Below, piece by piece: positions 1-37,002 of a DNA stretch of 64,000 nucleotides; positions within the stretch are counted from its first letter, which is position 1, and the number at the start of each line of letters is the position of its first letter. A program made the translations under genes and the position numbers. Source of the DNA: Stramonita haemastoma. Lineage: Eukaryota; Mollusca; Gastropoda; Neogastropoda; Muricidae. The notes under the pieces were generated by a model. The model was not told where the DNA came from and ran no database searches. It worked only from the letters and a program-made list of their open reading frames with translations. The stretch spans positions 43,920,445 to 43,984,444 of the forward strand of contig CM060334.1 in the NCBI GenBank assembly GCA_030674155.1, read 5' to 3'.

Positions 1-117
1 TGTGTGTGTGTGTGTTGTGTTGTGTTGAGTGTGTGTTGTGTTGTTGTTTGTGTTATGTTGAGTGCGCGCGCGTGTGTGTGTTGTGTGCGTGTGTGTGCGT
101 GTGTATGTAGCCTATGT

Positions 118-152
<35 letters not shown>
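1..152. repeat. (GT)n microsatellite, interrupted
   Basis: GT/TG repeats with TGTTG and GCGC interruptions, purest at 121-152. The Cys/Val-rich reading frame across it is a by-product of the repeat. Confidence 0.9.
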
Positions 153-154
<2 letters not shown>

Positions 155-294
155 CTATATCACTGTGGTTTACTAGTTTGCTTGCTGTCTACTCCATACA
201 AAGTGGTTTAGGTAGCCTGCCTACTTTGTCTTCTTCTGTACTTTATGGATTGGTTGGTTGCAAAAGATTTGAAAATTCACCTAAGTTTAGAAAG

Positions 295-548
295 TAAGGT
301 AAGGTAAAGGTGCCCCATAACCGCGGCGGTCGTGGGGAAGCGAGGCATCAGAGACCTCAGCTTCTCTAGGGGCCAGCATACTGAGGGCTGCGCCCATCTC
401 TCCCTCGTTGCTTTACCTTCCCTAGCACTGAACTGAAGCCAAGGCGCGCAAACGGTCACCCATCCATTTAGTAACCACGCTCGATGAAGCTTCATTAACT
501 TGACTTGGGGGAAAGCGAGTGCTCTGACCACTTAGCTATCCAGCCCCC
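295..548 (-). mobile_element. SINE family A (tRNA/5S chimeric head), full length
   Basis: The element reads from 548 (head) down to 295 (tail ending in GGTAAAGGT-type repeats). The tRNA-like head has box A (TAGCT..GTGGTCAGAGC). It is followed by a segment like the 5S rRNA internal promoter, whose reverse complement lies at about 455-505. The element is flanked by an 11 bp direct repeat, AGTTTAGAAAG, at 284-294 and 549-559. That is a perfect target-site duplication and shows LINE-mediated insertion of the whole unit. Confidence 0.88.
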
Positions 549-559
549 AGTTTAGAAAG

Positions 560-1165
<606 letters not shown>

Positions 1166-1296
1166 TGGTAATGTAGAATAAATAACTTCGAGGCAAGCGA
1201 ACAGAGAGAGAGAGAGATAAACTATGGACATACGGCTCCTGTCTGTGAGTGCTTACTTGCTGGTATATATATATGTGGACGTGTATATGAGTGATG

Positions 1297-1313
1297 AGTG
1301 AGTGAGTGAGTGA

Positions 1314-1353
<40 letters not shown>

Positions 1354-1372
1354 ACCCTTGCACACACACGTG

Positions 1373-1416
<44 letters not shown>

Positions 1417-1628
1417 TGTGTGTGTGTGTTACACCCTTGCACACACACACACTTAAGTGCCACATCAGAGTGCGCATGCTAAAAGACAACGAACGAGAAA
1501 CACACACACACACACACACACCACTCACACACACACACACATACACACACACACACACACACCACACACACACGCATACACACACACGCATACACACATG
1601 CATACACACACACGCATACACACACACA

Positions 1629-1670
<42 letters not shown>
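1297..1670. repeat. compound GAGT / GT / TGCG / CA microsatellite
   Basis: GAGT, GT and TGCG repeats are followed after 1438 by CA repeats with CACGCATA interruptions. The GT half and the CA half are inverted with respect to each other, so a transcript could fold back. Confidence 0.9.
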
Positions 1671-1671
<1 letters not shown>

Positions 1672-1825
1672 CTACAGTGCTAAGAGGGAAGCAGCAGCAT
1701 GAGGGGTGGGCATGCGGAGTTGATAAGCGATGAATGCATTCTTCATCCTGTCATCTGACCATGATAGTCCACACCACTTGAGCAGTGAGGCTGGCAGGCA
1801 GGCTAGGCCACACCATCATATACAG

Positions 1826-1826
<1 letters not shown>

Positions 1827-1904
<78 letters not shown>

Positions 1905-1925
1905 ACATATATGTATACATATACA
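1827..1925. repeat. (TA)n microsatellite
   Basis: About 75 bp of nearly pure TA, then short TACATA variants. Confidence 0.9.
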
Positions 1926-1948
1926 TACCGACATATAGGCCTACTCTA

Positions 1949-2302
1949 GGGAAGGACGGTGGCAGGATGGTTAAGACGTTCGCCTGCCAATATGTAAACC
2001 GTGAGGTTCTGGGTTCATACCCAGCCTCGCCCTTTCTTCCTAGTTTGACGAAAAAATCGAACTGAATGTCAAAGTCATTCGGATGAGACTATAAACCGAG
2101 GCCCCGTGTGCGAATGCACGCAGAACATCTTGCGTACACGTTAAAAACCCGTTCCGCCTTTCGGAAGAGTAGGCCATCGTGTGCCGGTAGGAGCGGATGA
2201 CAAAATTATAAAAACCAGCATGCACACAGGTGTCGAGTTTAGACACCATCCTGATGGAAAATCGGGGAGTTGGAGTCCCAGAGCGGCTCGGGGCTGTAGG
2301 CT
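1949..2302 (+). mobile_element. SINE family C, tRNA-headed
   Basis: The head reads like a tRNA gene with a box A-like GGTGGCAGGATGG and a box B matching GGTTCATACCC at about 2010. After the head comes a central segment shared with family B (a ..GACTATAAACCGAGGCC.. phrase at about 2088), and then a family-specific tail. Other copies or fragments lie at 26028, 37226 and 61395. Confidence 0.75.
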
Positions 2303-2511
2303 ATCTGGCAACGTTCTGGTGGCTCCTGCGACGGTACTGGAACCATTCGTATCGGTCATTGCCTTTCCAATGGATCATTCCAGTGGAGTGGAGAGGGGGG
2401 TCTGCTGCATGGGTAACAGCTTGCCCTCCATACTTACCTACCCAGGCTTTGCGCTCTAAAGACTAGAGCGCAACTCCATAGTCTTCCGAGACTGACGGGT
2501 GCCTACTACTA
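2303..2511 (+). repeat. dispersed repeat family K
   Basis: Matches, in reverse orientation, the segment at 24355-24550. Shared landmarks are AATGGATCATTCCAGTGGA-type, GCGCTCTAAAGACTAGAGCGC (an inverted repeat) and CTTCCGAGACTGA phrases. It follows family C directly, so it may be the tail of a longer element. Confidence 0.65.
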
Positions 2512-2552
2512 TATACATACTGGTATGTTTATATATATAAATAATTATACAC

Positions 2553-2567
2553 ATTCATATATATATA

Positions 2568-2613
<46 letters not shown>

Positions 2614-2621
2614 GTATATAT
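2553..2621. repeat. (TA)n microsatellite, left part
   Basis: TA repeat that continues after the SINE at 2909-3003, so the SINE inserted into an existing TA tract. Confidence 0.85.
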
Positions 2622-2903
2622 GGGGGCAGAATAGCACAGTGGTCAGAGCGCTCACTTTCCCCCAGTCAAGTTTAGCTGCATCGAGCGTGGTTACCAGATG
2701 GATGGGTGACTGTTTGCGCTCCTTGGCTTCAGTACAATCCCCCAGTTCACCCAGCTGTAAATGGGTACCTGCCCTCTTTAGGGTCAGGGAAGGTAAAGGA
2801 GATGGGCGCCGCCCTCAATATGCTGGCCCCTATAGAAGCTGAGGTCTCTGACACCTTGCTCCCCTATGACCGCCTAGGTTGTGGGACACCTTTACCTTTT
2901 TTT
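2622..2903 (+). mobile_element. SINE family A (tRNA/5S chimeric head)
   Basis: Plus-strand copy beginning with GGGGGCAGAATAGCACAGTGG and ending at ACACCTTTACC plus a T run. The 5S-like block is at about 2675-2720, with GGATGGGTGAC (5S box C) at 2699-2709. It is flanked on both sides by TA repeats that probably hide the target duplication. Confidence 0.85.
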
Positions 2904-2907
2904 TTCC

Positions 2908-3007
<100 letters not shown>

Positions 3008-3480
3008 TTAAAAATATATTCCATCTGCCTCACTCCCCGCCAACTACTATTTCTGTCTGTCTGTCAGTCTGCTTGCCTGTGAGTGATACAGTGACAGACA
3101 GACAGCACGTGCCCACACACTCCCCCAACTAAACCCATCCACGTGTTCTTTATCCTGTCACAGTAAATTTTCACCCTATCTGTCTTTCCTTCTGGCTTTT
3201 AAAGTGGGATTTTTTTTTTTAGGGGGAAGGAGGCAGTCATGTTTGTGATATGCTGCAGTCTTGAGCATTTTTGTCTTCTGTATTTAGATGTTTTGAATAT
3301 CACATTTATCTATTTAATAATTTTCTGGCAGTTTTTAGGAAAAAAAATGCCTTCAGATTTCTTTTTTTTTTTTTTTTTCATTTCTAGATTTTTGTTTGCT
3401 TTGCACCTGGATACAATATTAAGTATCACTTTTTTTTCCCTCTGCAAAATGTTGGAAACAATCTTTTTGTTGTTTTTTAA

Positions 3481-3603
<123 letters not shown>

Positions 3604-4093
3604 TACAAAACCAACCCCTGGACACTACCCAACAGTATAATAACCAATATATTTCCATACAAAAAAATGCCAAAAGTATCTATCAATCTCTCTCTCAGAT
3701 AAAACTAAAACAAACAAACAAACCTACATCAATTCATACACCCCCTGAAGAGAGACAACAGTCGCACTGAAAGGCAAAGCACACCTAACACTGCCCTACA
3801 TGCCATCAGAAGCTCAACACTCACTCACTCACTCACTCACTCACCGAGCTCACCTCTCACAAACCTGTCACTCCTTTCCCAGCAAAATGACATTCTTCAT
3901 ATAACACAGGCGATAAGACAACAACGTGAGATGGGACAGACAAACAGCACCAGTAACAGCGTTTCAACATTCTTTTCTTCCCCTCCTCCTAGTTTACAAA
4001 ACAAAAAAACAAACAAAAAAAGAGCAACAAAAGAAAACTAACGCTAAAACTTATTTATTTTATTATTTATTTATTTATTATTTATTCTTTTAT

Positions 4094-4440
4094 TTATGTA
4101 TTTATTCTTTTATATCGAGGATAATGGAATAAGCACTCAAGTGCTTTTTTACATCCAGTCCCCATGTGTATGCAGTTTTTGTAAGTCTTATCATCTGTTC
4201 CCATCAGCACACAATGGCCTACTCTTACAAATAGCGGAACAGGATTTAACATGTGCACAAGATGTTCTGTGTGCATTCGCACATGGGGCCTCAGTTTAAA
4301 GTCTCATTCAAAGGACTTGCGGGGAGAGTGGAGTCAGCACTGATGTTAACTCCAGGAGAAAAATCCTCTCGAGCTGGAATCGAATCTGGGTCATCAAATT
4401 GCCAGTGTTATGTTCTGATCACTAGGCTATCCGGTCCCCC
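4094..4440 (-). mobile_element. SINE family B, near full length
   Basis: Reverse-oriented copy. Its tail is at 4094-4180 (TTCTTTTATATCGAGGATAA, the complement of a GATATAAAAGAATA tail), and the tRNA-like head is at about 4390-4440 with box A-like CCTAGTGATCAGAAC. The central block is shared with family C. Confidence 0.8.
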
Positions 4441-4911
4441 ACTGAAGTTCCGGAACTACTATATATATTAAGCATATTAGGTCAGTGCTTACTAATACAG
4501 AGAACACTGGTTTGGTTATATCTATGATTTTTTCTGCACTGAATAAAGGGGTTTATAAGAATCTGGAATCTGGTAAGAAGCCTGCTACCTAAGTTAGCAG
4601 AGAAAAGGTGAAGAAGAGGCAGGAGATTTTTTTCTCCTTTTCTTTTGTGGCATAATCTCCAGGAGTGTACTGGTGTTGCATGCTGTTCCTACGCCTCTCA
4701 TCCTGATCCCATCACACATTGCCACACACGCCACACACATACACACACACAGTGCCATCCCCAGACACAGTGTTTCACATGCAGTTTTCAATATTAAGTC
4801 ACCGTAAAGCCACCCTCCAAAAGATGCCCTGCATGCACTGTTGCTGGATCGCTTCTGTTCAGTGTAAGTGGCAGAAAAGAATTATCATATCTCTGTGACC
4901 TCACAAATTGT
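4441..4911. other. unique sequence, no gene seen
   Basis: AT-rich, with a short CACACA-rich stretch at 4717-4750. No domain, splice-bounded exon or RNA gene was recognised. Confidence 0.4.
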
Positions 4912-5206
4912 AAAAGGTAAAGGTAAATATGTTCCATAACCAAGGAGGTCGTAGGGGAGCCAGGCATCAGAGACCTCAGCTTCTCTAAGGGTCAGCATGT
5001 TGAGGGCGGCACCCATCTCCTCTCCCTCACTGCTTTACCTTCCTTGACCCTAAAGAGGACAGGTACCCATTTACAGCTGGGTGAACTGGGGGAACTATAC
5101 TGTAGCCAAGATGTGCAGTCACCCATCCAACTGGCAACCATACTCGACGCTGCTTAACTTGACTGGGGGAAAGCGAGCGCTCTGACCACTGAGCTATCCT
5201 GTCCCC
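4912..5206 (-). mobile_element. SINE family A, full length
   Basis: Tail GGTAAAGGTAAA at 4915, 5S-like block (reverse) at about 5115-5165, tRNA-like head at 5170-5206. No clear target duplication was found. Confidence 0.82.
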
Positions 5207-5448
5207 TATGACTTTAGAGGATGAAGCAGAAAAAAGAATTTAAGAAAAAAAAGTTTTTACCCTATGAAATCATAATTTGACTTCAGCACAAGACAATTCT
5301 GAAAACGACATTCCTGTTTTCCTACTTATCAACACTCACTGAATATTTTGACAGTGCTATAATAATAAAAACAAAATACTAATATATTATTTTCTGCAGG
5401 TGTTTATCACATGTTGAGCACAATTAACACAACACACCAAAACACACC

Positions 5449-5530
5449 ACCAACACACACACACACACACCAAGCATCTATAGACATGTACAAAAAATAT
5501 CTCATATGAACACACACACACACACACACA

Positions 5531-5562
<32 letters not shown>

Positions 5563-5704
5563 TTCATATGAATACACACACAACACAACACACCACACAC
5601 ACACACACACACACATACACACACGTGCACATACCCGCTTACATAGAGAGAGCTTTCAAATTTTGCAATTTAAAAAACAAAAAATCCCAACCGGCATGAA
5701 AACA

Positions 5705-5769
<65 letters not shown>

Positions 5770-5775
5770 ACTAAC
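5449..5775. repeat. (CA)n clusters with a duplicated flank
   Basis: CA runs at 5449-5470, 5513-5557, 5592-5620 and 5702-5775. The phrase ACCCGCTTACATAGAGAGAG occurs after two of the CA runs (about 5633 and 5788), so a unit of about 155 bp including the repeat is duplicated. Confidence 0.85.
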
Positions 5776-6083
5776 ACACACACATACCCGCTTACATAGA
5801 GAGAGATGTCAAATTTTGCAAATAAAAAAACAACAAAAAAACCCAACAGGCATGAAAACAAGAGCAACATACCTGATCACAGATAGCTGGTAGATAAAAA
5901 ATATACATGAAAACCCCACACAAAATTAAAAAAAAAAAAGAACTGCATAAAACATCACTCTACTAACTGAACTCACATGAAATTGTCCCTGCTGCAAAGT
6001 CTGATGTGATCATGTAACTGTAAAACAGCAGAGAAGACTGAAGCTGCTTAGATGACTGCAGCACATTCAACAGTTATTTTTCT

Positions 6084-6655
6084 GTTGACCAACAACATTT
6101 GTAGACAGAAACCTCACACACAGCAATCTCCCACAAACCGTACACAGTAATAATCTAGAAACGCGACCAATAACAACATTTGTTGACAGAAACCTCATAC
6201 ATCTCCCACATTACTGTATACAGTCATAATCAAGAAAAAGTAATAAAGGTAAAGGTGTCCCATAACCTATGTGGTCATGTAAGGGAGCGAGGCATCAGAG
6301 ACCTCAGCTTCTCTAGGGGCCAGAATGTTGAGGGCGGCACCCATCTCCTCTCCCTCGCTGCTTTATCTTCCCTGACCCTGAAGAGGGCAGGTACCCATTT
6401 ATAGCTGGACAAGACCAGAAACAATATTTGTAGACAGAAACCTCACCCAGCAATCTCCCACATACAGTACCCAGTGAAAATCTAAAACAAGACCAATAAT
6501 GACATTTGTGCCAGAAACCTCACACACTCTCCCACATACTGTACACAGTAAAAATCTAGAACATGACCAATAACGACATTTGTAGGTAAAAACCTACACA
6601 CACAAAGCAATCTCCCAACATACTGTACACAGTAAAAAATCTAAAACAACAGTTT
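6084..6655. repeat. tandem array of ~75-88 bp units, split by a SINE
   Basis: Five imperfect units share the order: ..GACCAATAACGACATTTGT.., CAGAAACCTCACACA, CAATCTCCCACATACTGTAC, ACAGTAAAAATCTAGAAC. Units start at about 6084, 6168, 6411, 6491 and 6564. The SINE fragment at 6247-6410 interrupts the array, so the array is older than that insertion. Confidence 0.75.
6247..6410 (-). mobile_element. SINE family A, 5'-truncated
   Basis: Only the tail half is present (CCCATAACC.. to GTACCCATTTATAGCTGG). Both the tRNA-like and 5S-like parts are missing, as in ordinary incomplete reverse transcription. Confidence 0.8.
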
Positions 6656-7469
6656 GCGTGAATCCCCACACACTATGTACAGAGCCCTGATATTGTTCAC
6701 TGTGCACACACCTCAACCTACAAGACGATGAACAGAGGGGTCTCACAAGTCACTGATCACAGACAACAAAACCCATGCGCTCTCTCTCTCACACCCAACA
6801 TTCACCTGATCTTGTTCAACCTTATCAAGCTTACACAGAAATGTACATATGCGCTCTTTCCTCCCTCACTGTGTTACTGGTGGTTTCATGTTTGCACAAC
6901 CATGCAAGTATGTTATAGTAAATGGTGTCTACATCATACGTTTGTGATGTACACATGTACAATGCTATGTCTGTTCCCCCCCTCCCGATCCTGTGAAAAA
7001 AAAAAGTTAACTGAAATACAAACTTCACTTTTTTTATACATAAAGGCTGTTTTCCCATTTCCTTCACACATTCCGCAAAAGTTTTTCTGAAGCAACAAGA
7101 ACAATTCTGATTCAACCTCATGTTCTCCCTTCCTGTAGACATAGAGATAAATTTTGTAGAAGAACTCATCTTAAGTTTTTATGGCATCTGATTCCTCTCA
7201 TACATACATACACATTGACATACTTCCATCTTTCTACAGCATCCTATAGGTGGGTATAAAACACCACAAAACATAGCTGAAGCCCATCTTAATAAACACA
7301 CAGCAGAAAAGCGTACTGCATTCCACATGCAGGACGTATCACAAGCTAGGTGACACAAGCATGCAACTGTCCCAGCATTTTTGTCCACTTTTGATAATTT
7401 GCCATCTAAGCTTACAACACACAGCCAAGAGTTTCATTTCAACAGGTATTTATTTTTATTTCATTATTA
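6656..7469. other. unique sequence, no gene seen
   Basis: Open frames here (for example about 120 codons at 6728) are not bounded by convincing splice sites and resemble no family I recognise. Confidence 0.4.
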
Positions 7470-7892
7470 TTCTATACCACTTTATGCCACAGCAGATTCC
7501 TCTGGGTGAAATTCGGGCTGCCCTTCCCATGGGGAGCGCATCACCACAAGTGCAGCTCCACCCATTCTTTTTTTCTTTTTCCTGTCATGCAACTGTATTT
7601 GTTTCCCTATCAGAGTGGCTTTTTTCTACAGAATTTTGCCAGGGACAACCCCCTTGTTGCCATGGGTTCTTTTACGTGCGCTAAATAATGATGTGCAACT
7701 CACGGGACTCTCCGGGTTTAGTCTCTCATCCGAAAGACTAGCGCCAAATCCACTCATGGTCTAATGGATGGGGGAAAAGTTTTGGGCCCAAATGGGATTC
7801 AACCACTGGATTCAACCACCGCAACCTCCGACCCAGACGTTTTGCTTTCTAGGCAGGCACATTACCAACTAACCACTGATCCATCCCCCATG
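7470..7892 (-). mobile_element. SINE family D, near full length
   Basis: Reverse-oriented tRNA-headed element. The tail is at 7470-7500 (CCACTTTATGCCACAGCAGA) and the head at about 7790-7892. Internal landmarks are a GTTCTTTTACGTGCGCTAAA phrase and a CTCATCCGAAAGACTAG phrase. Related copies are at 20619, 28457, 47440 and fragments at 26224, 32737 and 61668. Confidence 0.78.
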
Positions 7893-8087
7893 GGGATGTC
7901 AGGGCCAGTCAGTATTAGTAGCATCCCCACCTTCTGGAAATTCTGTGCAGGAATTCTCCTCTTTTCTACCCCTCTCTATACTATGTTCTGACTTGTTCCT
8001 TTTTCTTCCTGTCACCTCCTTCTTGTCTGTTTTCAACCTTCCTGGTCCATTCTCCTGCCTTTTTATTCAGAAAAAACTTTAAAAGAG

Positions 8088-8215
8088 AACAATTACGGCT
8101 CAGGCCAAAAGCGGAGTCATTTACTGATATCAGCTAAGTGCCGAGGCCTACATGAAACCTTTCTTATGGTGTAAAATGTTGTGTGGAGATTGCCTTCAGC
8201 CATGGCAACTCTTAA
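8088..8215. repeat. dispersed repeat family J
   Basis: Matches 43789-43925 in reverse orientation. Shared phrases include GTGTAAAATGTTGTGTGGAG and GCCTTCAGCCATGGCAA (with differences). Its origin is not known. Confidence 0.55.
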
Positions 8216-8319
8216 CATAACAACCAGCACTGTCCTTTGAAAGAGAGAAAAATCCTCTGAAGTCAGAGTACGGCTGCCTCAGTGGCGAGGTAATTGATTT
8301 GATTTAATTTGATTTGATT

Positions 8320-8397
8320 TGATTCTTTTATATCAAGGATAATGGAATAAGCACTCTTGTGCTTTTTTTCATCCAGTCCCCGTGTGTATGCAGTTGA
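8320..8397 (-). mobile_element. SINE family B, 3' tail fragment
   Basis: Carries the TTCTTTTATATCAAGGATAA tail and the CATCCAGTCCCCGTGTGTAT block only. Confidence 0.75.
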
Positions 8398-9169
8398 AAA
8401 TAGCCATGCACGCAAACTTCTCATTTAGTGTACTTCCTATCTCACAGTGATTCCCAGGTGGGATGAATGAGTCAAGAGGGCACTTTCTGGGTGACCCCCC
8501 CTGGGTGTTAAGCTGAGGAAACGCAACAACAACACAACAACAACAAAGAGAACAATTCTCTCCCACACTGAAGTCGGAGGCACTGGGCCTGACTTGTCAA
8601 AGCACTTCAGGGCAGCACAATGCATTTTCGCTCGTATGACTGACAATAGTTTGCCGTCTGAGTGTTCGATGAAGACAAAGAATTTGAACAGCACTGACAT
8701 AGAGAACACAGTTCTTCACACCTAGATCCATCTGATCAACATTGCCACGTGTGTCTGTTGAAGTAGGGAGACTTTTTGTTTTCTCTCAACATCTAGTGCA
8801 AACACATGATTGATCGGAACTGCAGGCAATGTAGCCCTAATGTTGACCTGACTTGACTGAATTCACTGAGGCACTACACTGCACTGAAAGTTGACCTTGA
8901 TGGAAACTCTCCATCAAGTTACAAGAAACAGGTTACTTCTACTTGTTAAAGATAAAAAAAGGTTTAGGAGTTTGAAACATTTAGCTTTGGTGGCCATATT
9001 GGATCGTTTCCATGGCAACAGTGCAGAAAAACTGAGTAATTCTTTGATTTTTAGCTTCACAAGTGATGCCCTTTCAATATATGGCATAAATTTTAACATG
9101 GGCTTGTAAAGAAAATTTCATCAGTTTCGACCCCCATGTCCCACCTTAAACATTTTTTTTATTTCCTAG
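8398..9169. other. unique sequence, no gene seen
   Basis: No coding or RNA feature is recognised. The phrase ACTGGGCCTGACTTGTCA at about 8581 recurs at about 46995, so part of this may be an old repeat. Confidence 0.4.
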
Positions 9170-10590
9170 ACTGTACATTTCTGAAGATACCAAAAAGCAA
9201 GAGACTAACCTTCACATTCACCTTTATCTGTCCTGTAGTCCTGCGACCGATGGGGGCACCACTGCAGATTTTGCAACCAGCTTCCTCCACTAACCACGGT
9301 CCTCCATAAGAGACTACTAGTCTATGTGCCCTCAAATGCCTTCCATGCCTTCAAATCACACTATCCTTACCTAGGGTTCTCTTTTAATGCATTTCTCTCT
9401 TTTCCAAAAGTCTACATTTCTGAATAGTCTAAAAAAAAAAAAAAAGAAGAAAAAAGCATGGCCTTATATAACACCATGTCTTCAAATCACAATACTGTAA
9501 TAATACAGTGTTCTCTTTCCCTTGTTTTTCTCTCTCTTTTCCAAGAGTCTACATTTCTGAAGATTCTAAAGTAAAAAATTTAAAAAAACCCCCCAAAAAA
9601 CCCCAACAAGACCTTATACAACATTATGTCTTCAAATCACAATATTGTTATAATACAGTTTTCTCTTTCCCTTGCTTTTTCTCTCTCTTTTCCAAAGTCT
9701 ACATATCTAAAAATTCTAAATAATTTTTTTTTAAAAAAGCAAGGCCTAATATAACATATATCTTCAAATCACAATATTGTAATAATACAGTGTTCTCTTT
9801 CCCTTGCTTTTTCTCTCTCTTTTCCAAAGTCTACATTTCTGAAGATTCTAAAAAATATATAAAAAAGCAAGGCCTAATATAACACCATATATTCAAATCA
9901 CAATACTGTAATAATACAGTGTTCTCTTTCCCTTACTTTTTCTCTCTTTTCCAAGAGTCTACATTTCTGAAGATTCTAAAAAAAAAACAACCAAAAAAAC
10001 AAGCAAGGCCTAATATAACACCATGTATCTAATCACAATACTGTTATACACAGTTTTCTCTTTCCCTTACTTTTCTCTCTCTTTTCCAAGAGTCTACATT
10101 TCTGAAGATTCTAAAAAATAATAACAATAATAAAAAAGCAAAGGCCTATTATAACATCATATCTTCAAATCACAATACTGTAATACTGTAATAAACAGTG
10201 TTCTCTTTCCCTTGATTTTTCTCTCTCTCTTTTCCAGGAGTCTACATTTCTGAAGATTCTAAAAAAAACCAAACAAACCAAAAAAACAAGAACAAAGCCT
10301 ATATATAACACTATGCCTTCAAATAAAAATACTATTATAATATGGTGTTCTCTTTCCCTTGTTTTCTCTCTCTTTCAAGATTCTACATGTCTGAAGATTC
10401 TAAAAAAAAAAGAAAAAAAAGCAAGCCTAATATAACACTATGTCTTCAAATCACAATACTGTTATTACACAGTGTTCTCTTTCCCTTGATTTTCTCTCTC
10501 TTTTCCAAGAGTCTACATTTCTGAAGATTCTAACAAAAAGCAAGGCACTATATAATCAAAACACCATGCCTTCAAACCACAGCACTGTTA
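9170..10590. repeat. tandem array of ~125-145 bp units (about 10 copies)
   Basis: Each unit has, in order, CTTCAAATCACAATACTGTA, GTGTTCTCTTTCCCTTG, TTTCTCTCTCTTTTCCA, GAGTCTACATTTCTGAAGAT, an A-rich stretch of varying length, and AGCAAGGCCTAATATAACA. The ACATTTCTGAA landmark is seen near 9174, 9412, 9551, 9700, 9831, 9960, 10094, 10242, 10383 and 10513. Unit length varies mainly through the A-run. It lies downstream of the ULK3 stop codon. Confidence 0.88.
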
Positions 10591-10689
10591 CCTGGCAGGG
10601 CATTGTAAAGCACCATTTAAAGCTGTCACATAGTGTAGAGAAAAAAAAAAGCAGCTAGCACAATGACTGAAGACAAGAAGAAGACTCAT

Positions 10690-10713
10690 GAAGCCCTGGA
10701 GAGAAAGAGAGAG

Positions 10714-10799
<86 letters not shown>

Positions 10800-10877
10800 A
10801 CGAGAGAGAGAGAAAGAAGAGAAGAGAGGAGAGAGAGAGACAGAAGAAAGAAGAGAAGAGAGAGAGAGAGAGAGAGA

Positions 10878-10919
<42 letters not shown>

Positions 10920-11167
10920 AGAGAAGAAGACAGAGAATGAGAGAGAGAGACACGAGGAGACAGAGAGAGAGAGAGAGAGACAAACAGACAGACAGAGAGA
11001 CAGAGACAGAGAGAGAGAGACAAAAGAGAGAGAGAGAAGAGAGACGAGAGAGAGAGACAGACAGACAGAGAGATAGAGACAGACAGACAGACAGAGACTG
11101 ACAGACAGACAGAGAGAGAGACAGACAGACAGACAGAAGAGAGAGACAGACAGACAGACAGACAGAG
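10690..11167. repeat. long (GA)n / GACA polypurine tract
   Basis: About 480 bp of nearly pure purine (GAGA with GAGGAGA, GAAGA and GACAGACA variants). On the ULK3-sense (minus) strand it is a CU-rich tract starting about 235 nt after the stop codon, so it may fall in the 3' UTR. Confidence 0.92.
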
Positions 11168-11402
11168 GATGCCCGGCATTGTCAGTGGATGGAATGGTAT
11201 TGCTGGCTGCACTTTCAGCTGTCTCTCCCTGGTCCCTGCTCTGCTGTTACAATCATCACCCACACACCCAGGAAGAGGGGGGGGACTTTTTTCCTGTGGT
11301 CATTTTTTGTCCAGGGGCTATTTTTACTGGTAGGGTTCCACTTGTACTTTGACACCCAGTTCTGGTCACAACTCGGAGGGAAACAATGGCTGCCTTGGGT
11401 TT

Positions 11403-36012
<24,610 letters not shown>

Positions 36013-36584
36013 TTTCCTAACTTAGCCTAGCTTAATTTCCGCAACTAAAGAGTTCCTCAAAACGAAAACAAAATGAAAAAGTTTATTTTAATCAAAACAG
36101 TTTTTGATATGATGCCAACTTATGTAAATATCATTTATCTATACTTTTCTTTGTTCCAGACTTTTTGCATCTTCTTCTTAAAAAAAACAAAAATCCACTT
36201 ATTTATGGAAGAAGGATCCCTGTATTTTATGGAGATGCATAAACACAGGCTATGAACGTTTTGCCAAAATTTTGACGTCTTTCATGACCCATAACCATTC
36301 ATTTTATGATTCGTTCAATTTTAAGTTAAGATTTCATTACTGTCGTATCCTGTACAATTCATAGTAAAGCTGTCTATCGTTTTGTTCCATTTTTCATTCA
36401 TTGGGAAAAAAAATAGCAATAACTGCTCCCTGTCGAAGTGTTTGTTGAAAGATGGCGAATGTTACGCAGTTGGTCGTCAAGGCTGGTTGTTAAAACCATT
36501 GATGTAAATAGTTGTCAGCGCTTCTTCTTGTTCCTGAGTTTTATGTCATCTCTTATGTCACCCAAGGAAGCAGCTTGAAAACAG
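36013..36584. promoter_or_regulatory. candidate divergent promoter and 5' exon of the zinc-finger gene
   Basis: This region separates the ULK3 start from a possible plus-strand donor, AAAACAG|GTAACA at 36584/36585. No TATA box is evident. If that donor is used, a non-coding exon joins the acceptor at 38554, and the two genes would share a promoter of under about 550 bp. The plus strand here has short upstream reading frames (ATGGCGAATG.. near 36452) that stop before the donor. Inferred from splice signals only. Confidence 0.4.
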
Positions 36585-37002
36585 GTAACAAATAAAGCTT
36601 TCTGTGCTTAGTAATGATAATAAGAAGTGAATAATTTGAATGACATTTCTTCTAGAGGCGCTTGTATAAGTAGGAACTAAAAGAGATGTATATTTTACTC
36701 ATCGTGATTCAGGTGTGTGTGTTGTGTGTGTGTGTGTGTGTGTTGTGTGTGTGTGTGTTTCAAGTTTGGTCCTAATATGTGTTTTGTCTTCCAAACATAT
36801 CCCCATGAGAATATACAGTAGCAATCATTTTTAAGAGTAAGGAGGATTTGAAGAGAACTACTGTAGTATTCATAAATACTATATCAGATGAGAAAATCAA
36901 CAACTTAATGCTGTCACTGTTGTTCATGAATAATAAGATAGTGACTTTTAAGTTTTATATCATAACTCAAATTTTTGTGCCCTTTGCCAGTAAGGTTGGG
37001 AG

